From: Dictyobacter alpinus
GTDB lineage: Bacteria > Chloroflexota > Ktedonobacteria > Ktedonobacterales > Ktedonobacteraceae
Assembly: GCF_003967575.1 (NCBI RefSeq)
Contig: NZ_BIFT01000002.1
Span: forward strand, 2,232,001 to 2,296,000
Length of the DNA: 64,000 nucleotides
Direction: 5' to 3'
Shown here: piece by piece, positions 44,045 to 52,264 of the stretch
Position numbering within the stretch: position 1 is the first letter of the stretch
How the letters are laid out: each line of letters opens with the position of its first letter
Made by a program: the position numbers and the translations under genes
The notes under the pieces: model-generated
What the model saw: only the letters and a program-made list of their open reading frames with translations
The model's database searches: none
What the model was told of the DNA's origin: nothing

Positions 44045-45037
44045 TTAGTTTTTCCCCTTTCGCACCCGTGGATCAAGCAGGCCAACGACGAAGTCCGCCA
44101 GTAGATTTGCCAGCAGCATACCGACAATTGTGAAGAGCAGGATTGTTTGCATCAATGGATAGTCACGGTTACCAACCGCCTCAAAGAAGAGCCGACCCAT
44201 GCCGGGATAGTCGAAGATCGATTCTACCAGGACCACACCACCCATGATGCCGCCGAGCGACATGGCAAATCCGGTCACATTAGGCAGAATGGCGTTACGG
44301 GCACTGTAGAAGAGCGCAACCTTCCAGGGTTTGAGTCCCTTGGCGATGGCCAGGCGTGTGTAATCCTCGCGTAACGTCTGGACCATATTGTTGCGCATAC
44401 CCATAATCCAGCCGATTGGTCCTGTAATCAGAATCGAGACGGCTGGCAGGACCGCGTGCTGGGCGATATCCAGGGTATAATCCCAACTGAATTGTCGCGT
44501 GGATGTTTCACTGAATCCACCACCGATCGGTAACCAGTTCAGCTGGAATGCAAAGATGAACAGTAATACCAGGGCGATCCACATATATGGAAGGGTGCCG
44601 ACAAAGCTGAGTCCCACGCTTATAAATGAGTCGAAGGCGCTATTGCGCTTCCAGGCCGCTAAGGCACCTAGCAGATTGCCAACGATAAAGCCGATAATAT
44701 TTGTAATCAGCACCAGCCCCACGGTCCACATGACAGCCTGACCAATTAACGTTGTTACTGGATAGGGAAAATAGGTATAAGAGATACCAAATTGTCCCCG
44801 GACCAACAGTCCCAGATAATCGATGTACTGTTGAAAGATATTGCCACCTGGTATGCCCAGCATCAAACGGATCGCGTGTACCTGGGCTGGATCGATGGCT
44901 TTGTTCTGACCAGCCAACCGCCGCACGATATCTTCTGCGGGATCGCCCGGCTGCAGGCGTGGAATAATGAAATTTAAGGTAACGGCGGTCCACAATGTTA
45001 ATAGAAAAAACATGAAGCGCCGAAAGAAGTAGCGCAT
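44045..45037 (-). CDS. ABC transporter permease (DppB-like)
   Basis: A 330-residue permease. The start MRYFFRRFMFFLLTLWTAVT is a typical DppB/OppB first helix, FIIPRLQPGDPAEDIVRRLA follows, and the EAA loop is MVQTLREDYTRLAIAKGLKP with NAILPNVTGFA. Six helices in all. GGAGGGAACC lies 7 bases before the ATG at 45037. It forms the heterodimeric channel with the downstream permease gene. Confidence 0.92.
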   Translation of the reverse strand: MRYFFRRFMFFLLTLWTAVTLNFIIPRLQPGDPAEDIVRRLAGQNKAIDPAQVHAIRLMLGIPGGNIFQQYIDYLGLLVRGQFGISYTYFPYPVTTLIGQAVMWTVGLVLITNIIGFIVGNLLGALAAWKRNSAFDSFISVGLSFVGTLPYMWIALVLLFIFAFQLNWLPIGGGFSETSTRQFSWDYTLDIAQHAVLPAVSILITGPIGWIMGMRNNMVQTLREDYTRLAIAKGLKPWKVALFYSARNAILPNVTGFAMSLGGIMGGVVLVESIFDYPGMGRLFFEAVGNRDYPLMQTILLFTIVGMLLANLLADFVVGLLDPRVRKGKN

Positions 45038-45165
45038 AATGGGTTCCCTCCTCCCATATAGCGGTGTGAAAATAACATCCACACCGCCAGACAACCTACA
45101 AGTCAGTCCATCGGTAACTGAATATCAGAAGAAAATGCGCGTTTCAAGGCGCAGTCCTTCAACAA

Positions 45166-46833
45166 CTATTTGCCGGTTGAGTTGCTTGCGTTTTGTCTTA
45201 AATGGGTCAGGATCAGAAGTACGTCGCCGGGTTTGGCGTAAGGGGTGTTGGCGTCTGGCCAGCCTACGGCTTTTTTGGTGCTAAACTCGAACCAGTTAGC
45301 GCCATACCACAGCGGTACGTCTGGAAATTGCTCGTAGCTGTACTGGGCCAGTTGCGCCACGACCTTTTTCTGTGCTGCGGGATCCACGGCTTGCTGCAGT
45401 TGGTCGCGCATCTTATCAACATCTGGATTCTTGTGGTGAATATAGTTCACTGTATTAGCTACCCGGCTGTCGAGGTACTCATAATTCTCGTACATGCTGC
45501 AAGAGCCACCATGGACACTGAAGACCATGTCATAATTAGCGGCGGCACGGCGAGATTCAACGATTTCGGGTGAAGGTGTCTGTACATTTACCGTCAGGCC
45601 CAGCGTGTTGAGATTAGACTGAATAACCTGCGCAGCCTGAATCCAGTCGGTCCAGCCATTCTGTACCAGGAAGGTGATGTCGATTGGCTTGCCGTCTTTG
45701 CCTAGCAACTTGCCGTTACTGTCCTTCTTGTATCCCGCTTTGGTGAGGATATCCAGGGCCTGCTTCTGATCAAATGAGAAGATACCTTTGTTGGGGATGC
45801 TGCCTGGTAAGAAGCTTTCCTGACCAGGGACGGACAGGCCGCTCTGGCTGGCTGGTTTGACATAGCCAAATTCGGCTTTCTGCGAGATTTGATCCCGATT
45901 AATGGCATAGGCCATGGCGCGGCGGAACTCTACGTCGTTGTAGGGTGCTTTGGTCAGGTTCATGCCCAGCGAGATTTCGCCACCAGCCGGGAACCAGTAG
46001 TGGTTATTCTTGGGATCACGTGCGACGTAGGCCTTGTCGACGTTCGGGACGAACATAGCGTTCCAGTCATACTCGCCGCGTGCCAGCTTGAGATTTTCAA
46101 CTTGATCGCTGCCAACTTTGTGGAAGACCAGATGATTCACTTTGATCTTGTCGGCCTGCCAGTAAGAAGGATTGCGCTTGAGAGACATCTGTTCCTGGTT
46201 AAAGCTGTCTGCCAGGAAAGGACCGGTACCGACCGGTTTTTCGTCGATGTATTTCACAGGATCACTGATTTTTTCCCAGATATGTCTGGCAACAATATCC
46301 TGTTTGATCACTTTCTCAAACATTGGTACTGATGGGCCCTTGAACTTCAAGGTAACCTGATTCCCTTGAGCGCTGACCGTATTCAGGCTGGTCCAGAGTC
46401 CGTTAGTGTCGAGGGCTGGCGCTTTATGCAGCAGATTCAATGTGAAAACGACGTCATCAGCGCTAAAAGCCTGACCATCGCTCCACTTTACCCCATCACG
46501 AATAGTAAAATTGAGCGTCTTTGGATCCTGCCACTTATAAGCCGTGGCCAGCCAGGGAACTACATTGCAGGAGTATGTGTTCTGAACCATGAGTGGCTCA
46601 TAAATATAGCCTGCATTTATGGGGATCAATGAAGTGGCTGAAAAAGGATGATAATTGAGCTGTGGATTGGAGCCGCCACCAAATGCACCCGCATTGAGGG
46701 TCTCGATCATACCATTACCGGCGGTGGGTTGCTTTCCATTTCCCTGATTCTGTGAATTTCCACATGCTGAAACAATTACGAGTAACAGCAATAGTAGAGA
46801 TGTGAGGGAAAATAAACGGCGTTGTCTGTCCAT
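45166..46833 (-). CDS. ABC transporter substrate-binding lipoprotein (SBP_bac_5)
   Basis: A 555-residue solute-binding protein. The N-terminus is a lipoprotein signal (RRLFSLTSLLLLLLVIVSAC) with lipobox VSAC; the mature protein is tethered by its Cys. DGVKWSDGQAFSADDVVFTL is the family 5 hallmark and YIDEKPVGTGPFLADSF and AFRRAMAYAINRDQI-type blocks follow. Family 5 proteins bind peptides or oligosaccharides; beside a beta-galactosidase and a ROK repressor an oligosaccharide is the likely ligand. The start was placed before the signal peptide (46833); a longer frame to 46941 lacks sense. It heads the four-gene transporter operon. Confidence 0.92.
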   Translation of the reverse strand: MDRQRRLFSLTSLLLLLLVIVSACGNSQNQGNGKQPTAGNGMIETLNAGAFGGGSNPQLNYHPFSATSLIPINAGYIYEPLMVQNTYSCNVVPWLATAYKWQDPKTLNFTIRDGVKWSDGQAFSADDVVFTLNLLHKAPALDTNGLWTSLNTVSAQGNQVTLKFKGPSVPMFEKVIKQDIVARHIWEKISDPVKYIDEKPVGTGPFLADSFNQEQMSLKRNPSYWQADKIKVNHLVFHKVGSDQVENLKLARGEYDWNAMFVPNVDKAYVARDPKNNHYWFPAGGEISLGMNLTKAPYNDVEFRRAMAYAINRDQISQKAEFGYVKPASQSGLSVPGQESFLPGSIPNKGIFSFDQKQALDILTKAGYKKDSNGKLLGKDGKPIDITFLVQNGWTDWIQAAQVIQSNLNTLGLTVNVQTPSPEIVESRRAAANYDMVFSVHGGSCSMYENYEYLDSRVANTVNYIHHKNPDVDKMRDQLQQAVDPAAQKKVVAQLAQYSYEQFPDVPLWYGANWFEFSTKKAVGWPDANTPYAKPGDVLLILTHLRQNASNSTGK

Positions 46834-47061
46834 CACTTGCACCTTCACTTTGTTAACTAATGTATAGCACCTCAACATGGAGCCATACTTAATATTTTTT
46901 GTACGATTCATATAGATATTCAGATGCATACTATTCATCAAATTGCGAGAGTAGCATCTTCAACTATAACTACTTGTTTTCTTTAAGCCTCACCCCCTTT
47001 ACTTTTAGCTTCAAATTTCTCCCTCTTCTCGCTGAAGATGAGATGATCAGCATAAAATTGG

Positions 47062-48336
47062 TTAAACAACCCCTAAGAGACCCGTTCGGGTGGCGCGATT
47101 GATTGGATGTTTGAATAATTCACTTAACACTACGCAAGCCGCGCCACGCGCCCAGGACTCGTCGTCCATTGGTTTGATGACCAGTTCGAGATCGTTGTCT
47201 AACCCGTCGAAAATATGTTGTTTCATCATCTGACTGGCTGCCTCTATGCGGGCATCGCCGGTTCGTGTCCCTTCGCCTGATAGCACGATTAACCCGGGAT
47301 TGAACAGGTTGACCAGATAGGAGAGGCCGAGGCCGAGCCAGCGGCCGGCTTCGCTTAAGATCTCTTGCGCGACCTGATCACCTTGCTCCGCGGCCAGGGC
47401 TACGTGCTCTAGCGTTAGCTGACTGGTACTTTGCATGGCCTGACGCAAGCTTGTCTGCTTGCCCGCTTCCACCGCTTCGTAGGCCATTCTGACGACGGCT
47501 GGATCGCCGGCCAGAGCTTCAAGACAACCAGCTTTCCCACAACCACAGCGTGGACCGCTGGGTTGTAGTGTGATATGACCGAACTCTCCAGCTCCTCCTG
47601 TGGCACCGCGGTCGAGCAGTCCATTGGAGACCACTCCCATACCGATACCACGACCGATGGTGGCGACCAGAAAGTGGGATCGTCCACGGCCTGCGCCAAA
47701 CCAGTTCTCCGCTATGGTCAGGGCATTGACGTCGTTTTCGATGTATACCGGCAACTGTAAACGTTGCTCGATTGGTTGGGCCAGTTGCACCTGGCGCCAA
47801 CCAAGGATTGGCGAATACGTGCAAATTGATTCCTGGCTGTCAATCATACCGGCCAGCCCGATACCCACACCTATTACCTTTGATCTGGGTATGGCGGATT
47901 CCGCCAGGCTGGTTTCTATGGTCTGGATAATAGCTTCGATGGCGATCTGTGGATCTTGCAGACCGTCTACCCGTTTGCTGGTGCGATGCACAATTGTGGC
48001 TTCCATATCAGTAATGGCGGCTACGATTGCTTGATCGGTGAGCTTAATGCCCACCACGAAGCCAACATGAGGATTAATGACGAGGAGGACCGGTGAGCGT
48101 CCACCTTTGGATTGGCCCCCGCCGAGCTCGCGAATAAAGTCTGAGGCGAGTAGTTCGCCAGTCAGACCTGAGACCGCTCCCTGGCTCAAGCCAGAACTAT
48201 GAGCGATGTCGGTACGCGACAGCGGGCCTCGACTCCTGATGAGGTTCAGTATGATACTTAAATTGATCTCTTTCATAAAGTCGCGGTTGCCAGTTCGTAC
48301 CAGTCCACTTCGACTGTTTACATTCTTACTTGACAT
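47062..48336 (-). CDS. ROK family transcriptional repressor
   Basis: A 424-residue NagC/XylR-type ROK protein. The winged helix is at residues 25-85 (LSRTDIAHSSGLSQGAVSGL). The ROK part has the sugar-contact motif GEFGHITL and the zinc motif CGCGKAGCLEAL. The kinase Asp-x-Gly-x-Thr loop is replaced by GFVVGIKLTDQ, so it is a regulator and not a kinase. It lies divergent to the beta-galactosidase with 154 bases between them and a dyad site in that gap. It most likely represses the galactosidase and the transporter until a sugar binds. Confidence 0.92.
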   Translation of the reverse strand: MSSKNVNSRSGLVRTGNRDFMKEINLSIILNLIRSRGPLSRTDIAHSSGLSQGAVSGLTGELLASDFIRELGGGQSKGGRSPVLLVINPHVGFVVGIKLTDQAIVAAITDMEATIVHRTSKRVDGLQDPQIAIEAIIQTIETSLAESAIPRSKVIGVGIGLAGMIDSQESICTYSPILGWRQVQLAQPIEQRLQLPVYIENDVNALTIAENWFGAGRGRSHFLVATIGRGIGMGVVSNGLLDRGATGGAGEFGHITLQPSGPRCGCGKAGCLEALAGDPAVVRMAYEAVEAGKQTSLRQAMQSTSQLTLEHVALAAEQGDQVAQEILSEAGRWLGLGLSYLVNLFNPGLIVLSGEGTRTGDARIEAASQMMKQHIFDGLDNDLELVIKPMDDESWARGAACVVLSELFKHPINRATRTGLLGVV

Positions 48337-48387
48337 TCCTGCAGCCCCCCGGCTATACTTTTTTCAATGAAAATACATTAACATCAC

Positions 48388-48415
48388 AAATTGTTGTTGT
48401 CAACAGTGGCAATTT
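48388..48415 (+). promoter_or_regulatory. Interrupted dyad, possible ROK operator
   Basis: AAATTG-N4-TGT and its mirror ACA-N4-CAATTT lie symmetrically in the intergenic space between the ROK gene and the beta-galactosidase, where a repressor acting on both would bind. Confidence 0.45.
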
Positions 48416-48490
48416 GCAGGTGTTGTCCTGAAGCAACTTCGCAAGGGGGCGAAGGCTTATCTCTTCACACAGGAAAACGAGGAGGCAGAC

Positions 48491-50905
48491 GTGATTGAGA
48501 TTAAAGACAAGCAGATTGTGCTTAATGATAAAGCCTGTATTATTCTTGCTGGTGAGATCCATTATTTCCGTCTCAGGCGTGAGGAATGGCAAGGTCGTAT
48601 CGATAAGTTGAAGGCCGCCGGTTGCAATACCGTGGCTTCTTATGTGCCCTGGTTGTGCCATGAGCCGTTTGATGGTCAGGTTGATCTGGAAGGCAAGACA
48701 CGTCCTGAGCTCGATCTGGCTGCCTTTATCGATCTGTGCCAGCAAAATGAGCTCTATTTCATTGCGCGCCCAGGGCCCTTCATCATGGCGGAAATGAAAA
48801 ACGAGGGCTTGCCATACTGGGTATATAGCAAGCATCCCGAGATTGTGCCACTTGGTTGGGATAGCAAACCAGCTCCTACGCGCACGATTGACTATCTGGC
48901 TCCAGCTTTCCTGCAAGAGGCTCATCACTGGTATAGCTCTATCATGCCGCTCCTTGCTTCTCGCCTGTATACCAGAGGCGGCAACATCATTGCTGTCCAG
49001 CTTGATAACGAGATCGGTATGCTTTCCTGGGTCAGTAACAGTCCTGATCTCACTGCTCATCTGCTGGCAGATTTCGTTGATTGGCTCCAGAAGCACTATG
49101 ATCCTGAAACACTTACTGCGCGCTATCCCTTCAAACTTGCTATTGATCGCATCCGTGATGTTGAACTACGTGCTCCCCGTGAGGAGTTCGCGGCCGAACT
49201 GCAGCAAGATCTTGGCCATTACATGCGCAACCGCTTCGCCCGCTATATTGCTGTCCTGCGTAGTTATGCTGAAGAGTTTGGCGTGACCGCTGTACCATTT
49301 CTGGTCAATATTCATGGCACCGATGCGGGTCGTGGCCTCAGCTATCCCATTGGTATCAGTCAGCTATACGAGTCGTACACACAGGACGCCGGCTATCTGG
49401 CCGGCTCGGATCACTATCTTGGCGACCTGGATATGCGTAATTTTCACGATCTCTATGTGATGAATGCCTTCATGGACGCTACCAATAGGCCGGAGCAGCC
49501 TCTGACGTCGATGGAATTTGAGTGTGGCAGTGGGGATTATGATGATAACCACGGCCTGCACTATGATCCGTCCTCTGTGAGCTTCAAGGCCCGTATGTGT
49601 ATCGCTCAGGGGAACAGGTTGCTGAACTATTATCTTTTCTGTGGTGGACGGAATTATATGCTCCCGGAAGCTGTGCATGATGGTAATGATCGTATCGCCT
49701 TTACCGGTGAGCGCCATGGTTTCGCGGCCCCGGTGGATCCTGAGGGCCGACTTACGTATTCATACCGTGCGTTGGCGCAGGTGAACAAGGCGATCTCGGC
49801 TGTTTCTGACAAGCTGGCGACCATGCATGAGGAGCACGACGCGCTTACATTCGCCTTTATCCCGGACTACTACATGACCGAGTACAGATATCCCTCGAGT
49901 GCGAAAGCCAATGAGATTGTGCGCAACCTGGAAGCCAATCGCGGCGCGGGTGCCTGGGATGCGTTGGCCAAAGCTCTGTTGCTCGCTGGCTATCGCTTTG
50001 GCGCGCTGGATGTCCAGCACCGAGAGCTTGTTCCTCAGACGACTCCCCTGCTGGTACTGCCCTCGGCCCGCTACATGGCTGGAGCCCTTCAGCGCAAGCT
50101 GGCCGATTATGTACAGGCTGGTGGCAAGTTGCTGTTGTATGGTGAAGTGCCGTTATTTGATATGGAGGGTCGGGAGGAGCGTATCCTGGCGGATGCGCTG
50201 GGTTTACAGCCTGCTGGATCCCGCCGGGCCGTTGATTATTACTATCTCTCGCTGCGTACTGCTGGCTGGCTGGCGCCCCGTCCCGAGGTACGTGCTAACT
50301 ATGCCCAGTTTTTTGCATCAGAGCATGGAGAAGTCCTGTTGCGTGCCGCCGATACTGGCGAAGCCTGTGGTTTTGACGTACAGGTAGGCCAGGGGCGTGC
50401 GATCGTGATCTCCGCGGCCTATCCCTGCGTTATCCCTGTGTTCCGCACGATGCTGGAAAAGCTGGGCGCTCAGGCCGTTCTGACGCACGATTGCGAGGAG
50501 CACGGTATTTTCATGACCACCACCGCCACCGAAGCCGGAGAAAGGTTCCTGCATATCCTGAATCTGGATGGTTTTGACAAGTCCTTCCACATCAACGAGC
50601 AGGGATCTCCCTTGTTTGAGGGGCGCCAGTTGCAACTGAGGCGCAAAGAAGGATTGATGTTGCCACTCAACCTATCTATCGGGGATGTGCGCATCGCCTA
50701 TGCGACCGCCGAGATTGTGGGTGTCGATGAGCATGCGCTTCAATTCCGTTTAAGCCAGCCCCAGGATGTGATTGCCATTGCCAGTTCACGGCAGGTCATC
50801 CCTGATCAAAATTATCATGTGAAACGGCTTGGCGACCTCCAACTCGTCACCTCCAACAAGCCCGCCGCCCTTGATGATCAGCTTACCTTGCATCTTGGCC
50901 GATAG
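48491..50905 (+). CDS. Beta-galactosidase (GH35)
   Basis: An 804-residue glycoside hydrolase of family 35. The barrel starts with IILAGEIHYFRLRREEWQGR and CNTVASYVPWLCHEPFDGQV, the family block. VQLDNEIGM gives the acid/base Glu and SMEFECGSGDY the likely nucleophile region. No signal peptide, so it acts in the cytoplasm on imported beta-galactosides. The start is GTG at 48491, with GAGGAGG 7 bases before. It is divergent from the ROK repressor and near the ABC importer operon, which together form a galactoside-use locus. Confidence 0.92.
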   Translation: MIEIKDKQIVLNDKACIILAGEIHYFRLRREEWQGRIDKLKAAGCNTVASYVPWLCHEPFDGQVDLEGKTRPELDLAAFIDLCQQNELYFIARPGPFIMAEMKNEGLPYWVYSKHPEIVPLGWDSKPAPTRTIDYLAPAFLQEAHHWYSSIMPLLASRLYTRGGNIIAVQLDNEIGMLSWVSNSPDLTAHLLADFVDWLQKHYDPETLTARYPFKLAIDRIRDVELRAPREEFAAELQQDLGHYMRNRFARYIAVLRSYAEEFGVTAVPFLVNIHGTDAGRGLSYPIGISQLYESYTQDAGYLAGSDHYLGDLDMRNFHDLYVMNAFMDATNRPEQPLTSMEFECGSGDYDDNHGLHYDPSSVSFKARMCIAQGNRLLNYYLFCGGRNYMLPEAVHDGNDRIAFTGERHGFAAPVDPEGRLTYSYRALAQVNKAISAVSDKLATMHEEHDALTFAFIPDYYMTEYRYPSSAKANEIVRNLEANRGAGAWDALAKALLLAGYRFGALDVQHRELVPQTTPLLVLPSARYMAGALQRKLADYVQAGGKLLLYGEVPLFDMEGREERILADALGLQPAGSRRAVDYYYLSLRTAGWLAPRPEVRANYAQFFASEHGEVLLRAADTGEACGFDVQVGQGRAIVISAAYPCVIPVFRTMLEKLGAQAVLTHDCEEHGIFMTTTATEAGERFLHILNLDGFDKSFHINEQGSPLFEGRQLQLRRKEGLMLPLNLSIGDVRIAYATAEIVGVDEHALQFRLSQPQDVIAIASSRQVIPDQNYHVKRLGDLQLVTSNKPAALDDQLTLHLGR

Positions 50906-50972
50906 CTACTGTATATGCATACGTAAGTTATGAAGCATAAGCCATCCCAGATGTTATTGGAAAGGGGGGCGG

Positions 50973-52169
50973 CTATGCTTTTTGTCCTCTGATGAGGTTA
51001 TTTTTGTAAAGTAGCCATAAGAAGGGTTCTTCGACCCGTCGTGGGCTGACGCTGGAGATATGGCCCAGGGTATCGGGGGGCTGGCCCAGTGAGGAGACGC
51101 CGAAATACTGGTAGTTGGCAAAGTGTTCATGGATATATTTGTAGAAATTGGGAGAGAGCCAATCATAGAGTCGGTGTTGAATGTCGGTATGGAGTGATTG
51201 GAGATCATTTAAATTCAGAGTGCCACTATGTGTACTGGATTGGAGAAGGGGCGAGCCGGGATCGTCGAGGCTGTCTGCCAGCATGTCGATTTTTGAGAGG
51301 GTGAAGGCCACCGGAATCTTGATTTTTTGGGTGGCGCTGATGTTTTTGACACGCTCGAAAAGCTCACGTAACGCGCGAACAATGTTGTCAGGCGCAGCCG
51401 CCCGGTCTAGATCTGGTAGTGTCTGATTGGTGATCTTCTGACGTACCCCTGACATCTGCAGTGGATCGAGTAGAAAAATAATGCCATCTGCATCACAGAT
51501 ATAATGGCTGTAAGTGGAGAGTGTGGCATGGCTGGTCATATCCTCACCAGCGGTATCAAAAAAGCTCAGATTGAGTGCTCGCCGCGGCTTGCCATTGCCA
51601 CCACCAAAGAGTAAGCGAAAGATAATAGGTGAACGTACCTGGGCATCCAGCGCTGATGGCAGGGTTGGATTGAGTACCCGGCGTTGCTCAAATAGCGGTG
51701 CATAGAAGTCTCGGGTCCAGCGTACCTGGGAATCATCGCCTAGAATGCTAACTGTAATATCAAAGTTTTGTCCCACGGAGTGCATCAGGGAGTGGATGAG
51801 GGAGGCTATATAGTGGGATTTGCCGGTGGCACGGCCTCCAATGATAGCGATGACTTTTTGTTCAGTCTGGGCAATATTTGAGGGTAGTTCAAAATGGCAG
51901 GTAGGACATATGCGGGTTGTACTGTATTCTTTGCAGGTATTGCAGAATAACTCATTTGGTGTTGTCAGGGTCAACATACCTCTTTTCTTCTCTGGAAGAA
52001 GCACTCGGCCCATTCTAATGCGTCCCAACCCTCGGCGTAAAGCATATTCGTTGTCCGGTCCTATATCTGGACAACTGGGATTGATACAGCGGAAATACGT
52101 TTCCTGCAATGAGAAACGCGCGAAACAGAAGGGACAGGTGATCTTATGATAAGACGGGGTAAATGCCAT
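50973..52169 (-). CDS. Zinc-ribbon GTPase 1 (double-GTPase-like)
   Basis: A 398-residue soluble protein. Two Cys pairs at residues 12-15 and 28-33 (CPFC, CINPSC), then CNTC and CPTC at about 76-92, make zinc ribbons. A TRAFAC-type GTPase follows: G1 IIGGRATGKSHY at 109-120, G3 SFFDTAGEDM (about 197), G4 LSKIDML and G5 FGVSSLG. The C-terminus ends EPFLWLLYKNNLI, also seen in the GTPase at 54576 (DPLLWILWKLNVI), so they are paralogues. From family knowledge it resembles the double-GTPase (DO-GTPase) families of GAP1-type conflict systems. It lies 95 bases after the Hsp70-vWA gene on one transcript. The ATG at 52169 fits the AAAGGA site better than the one at 52178. Confidence 0.8.
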   Translation of the reverse strand: MAFTPSYHKITCPFCFARFSLQETYFRCINPSCPDIGPDNEYALRRGLGRIRMGRVLLPEKKRGMLTLTTPNELFCNTCKEYSTTRICPTCHFELPSNIAQTEQKVIAIIGGRATGKSHYIASLIHSLMHSVGQNFDITVSILGDDSQVRWTRDFYAPLFEQRRVLNPTLPSALDAQVRSPIIFRLLFGGGNGKPRRALNLSFFDTAGEDMTSHATLSTYSHYICDADGIIFLLDPLQMSGVRQKITNQTLPDLDRAAAPDNIVRALRELFERVKNISATQKIKIPVAFTLSKIDMLADSLDDPGSPLLQSSTHSGTLNLNDLQSLHTDIQHRLYDWLSPNFYKYIHEHFANYQYFGVSSLGQPPDTLGHISSVSPRRVEEPFLWLLYKNNLIRGQKA

Positions 52170-52264
52170 GATATCCATATCCTTTATTTATAAATAAGAG
52201 AAATAGGGTATGGTTGTCTAACAAGACAACTATACTAACCTGGATGAATTGATTTGGGTAAATA

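Noticed and set aside
45889..46332. 147-codon plus-strand frame
   Set aside because: Antisense of the substrate-binding lipoprotein, which has full family motifs.
48353..49096. 247-codon minus-strand frame
   Set aside because: Antisense of the beta-galactosidase start and its promoter region.
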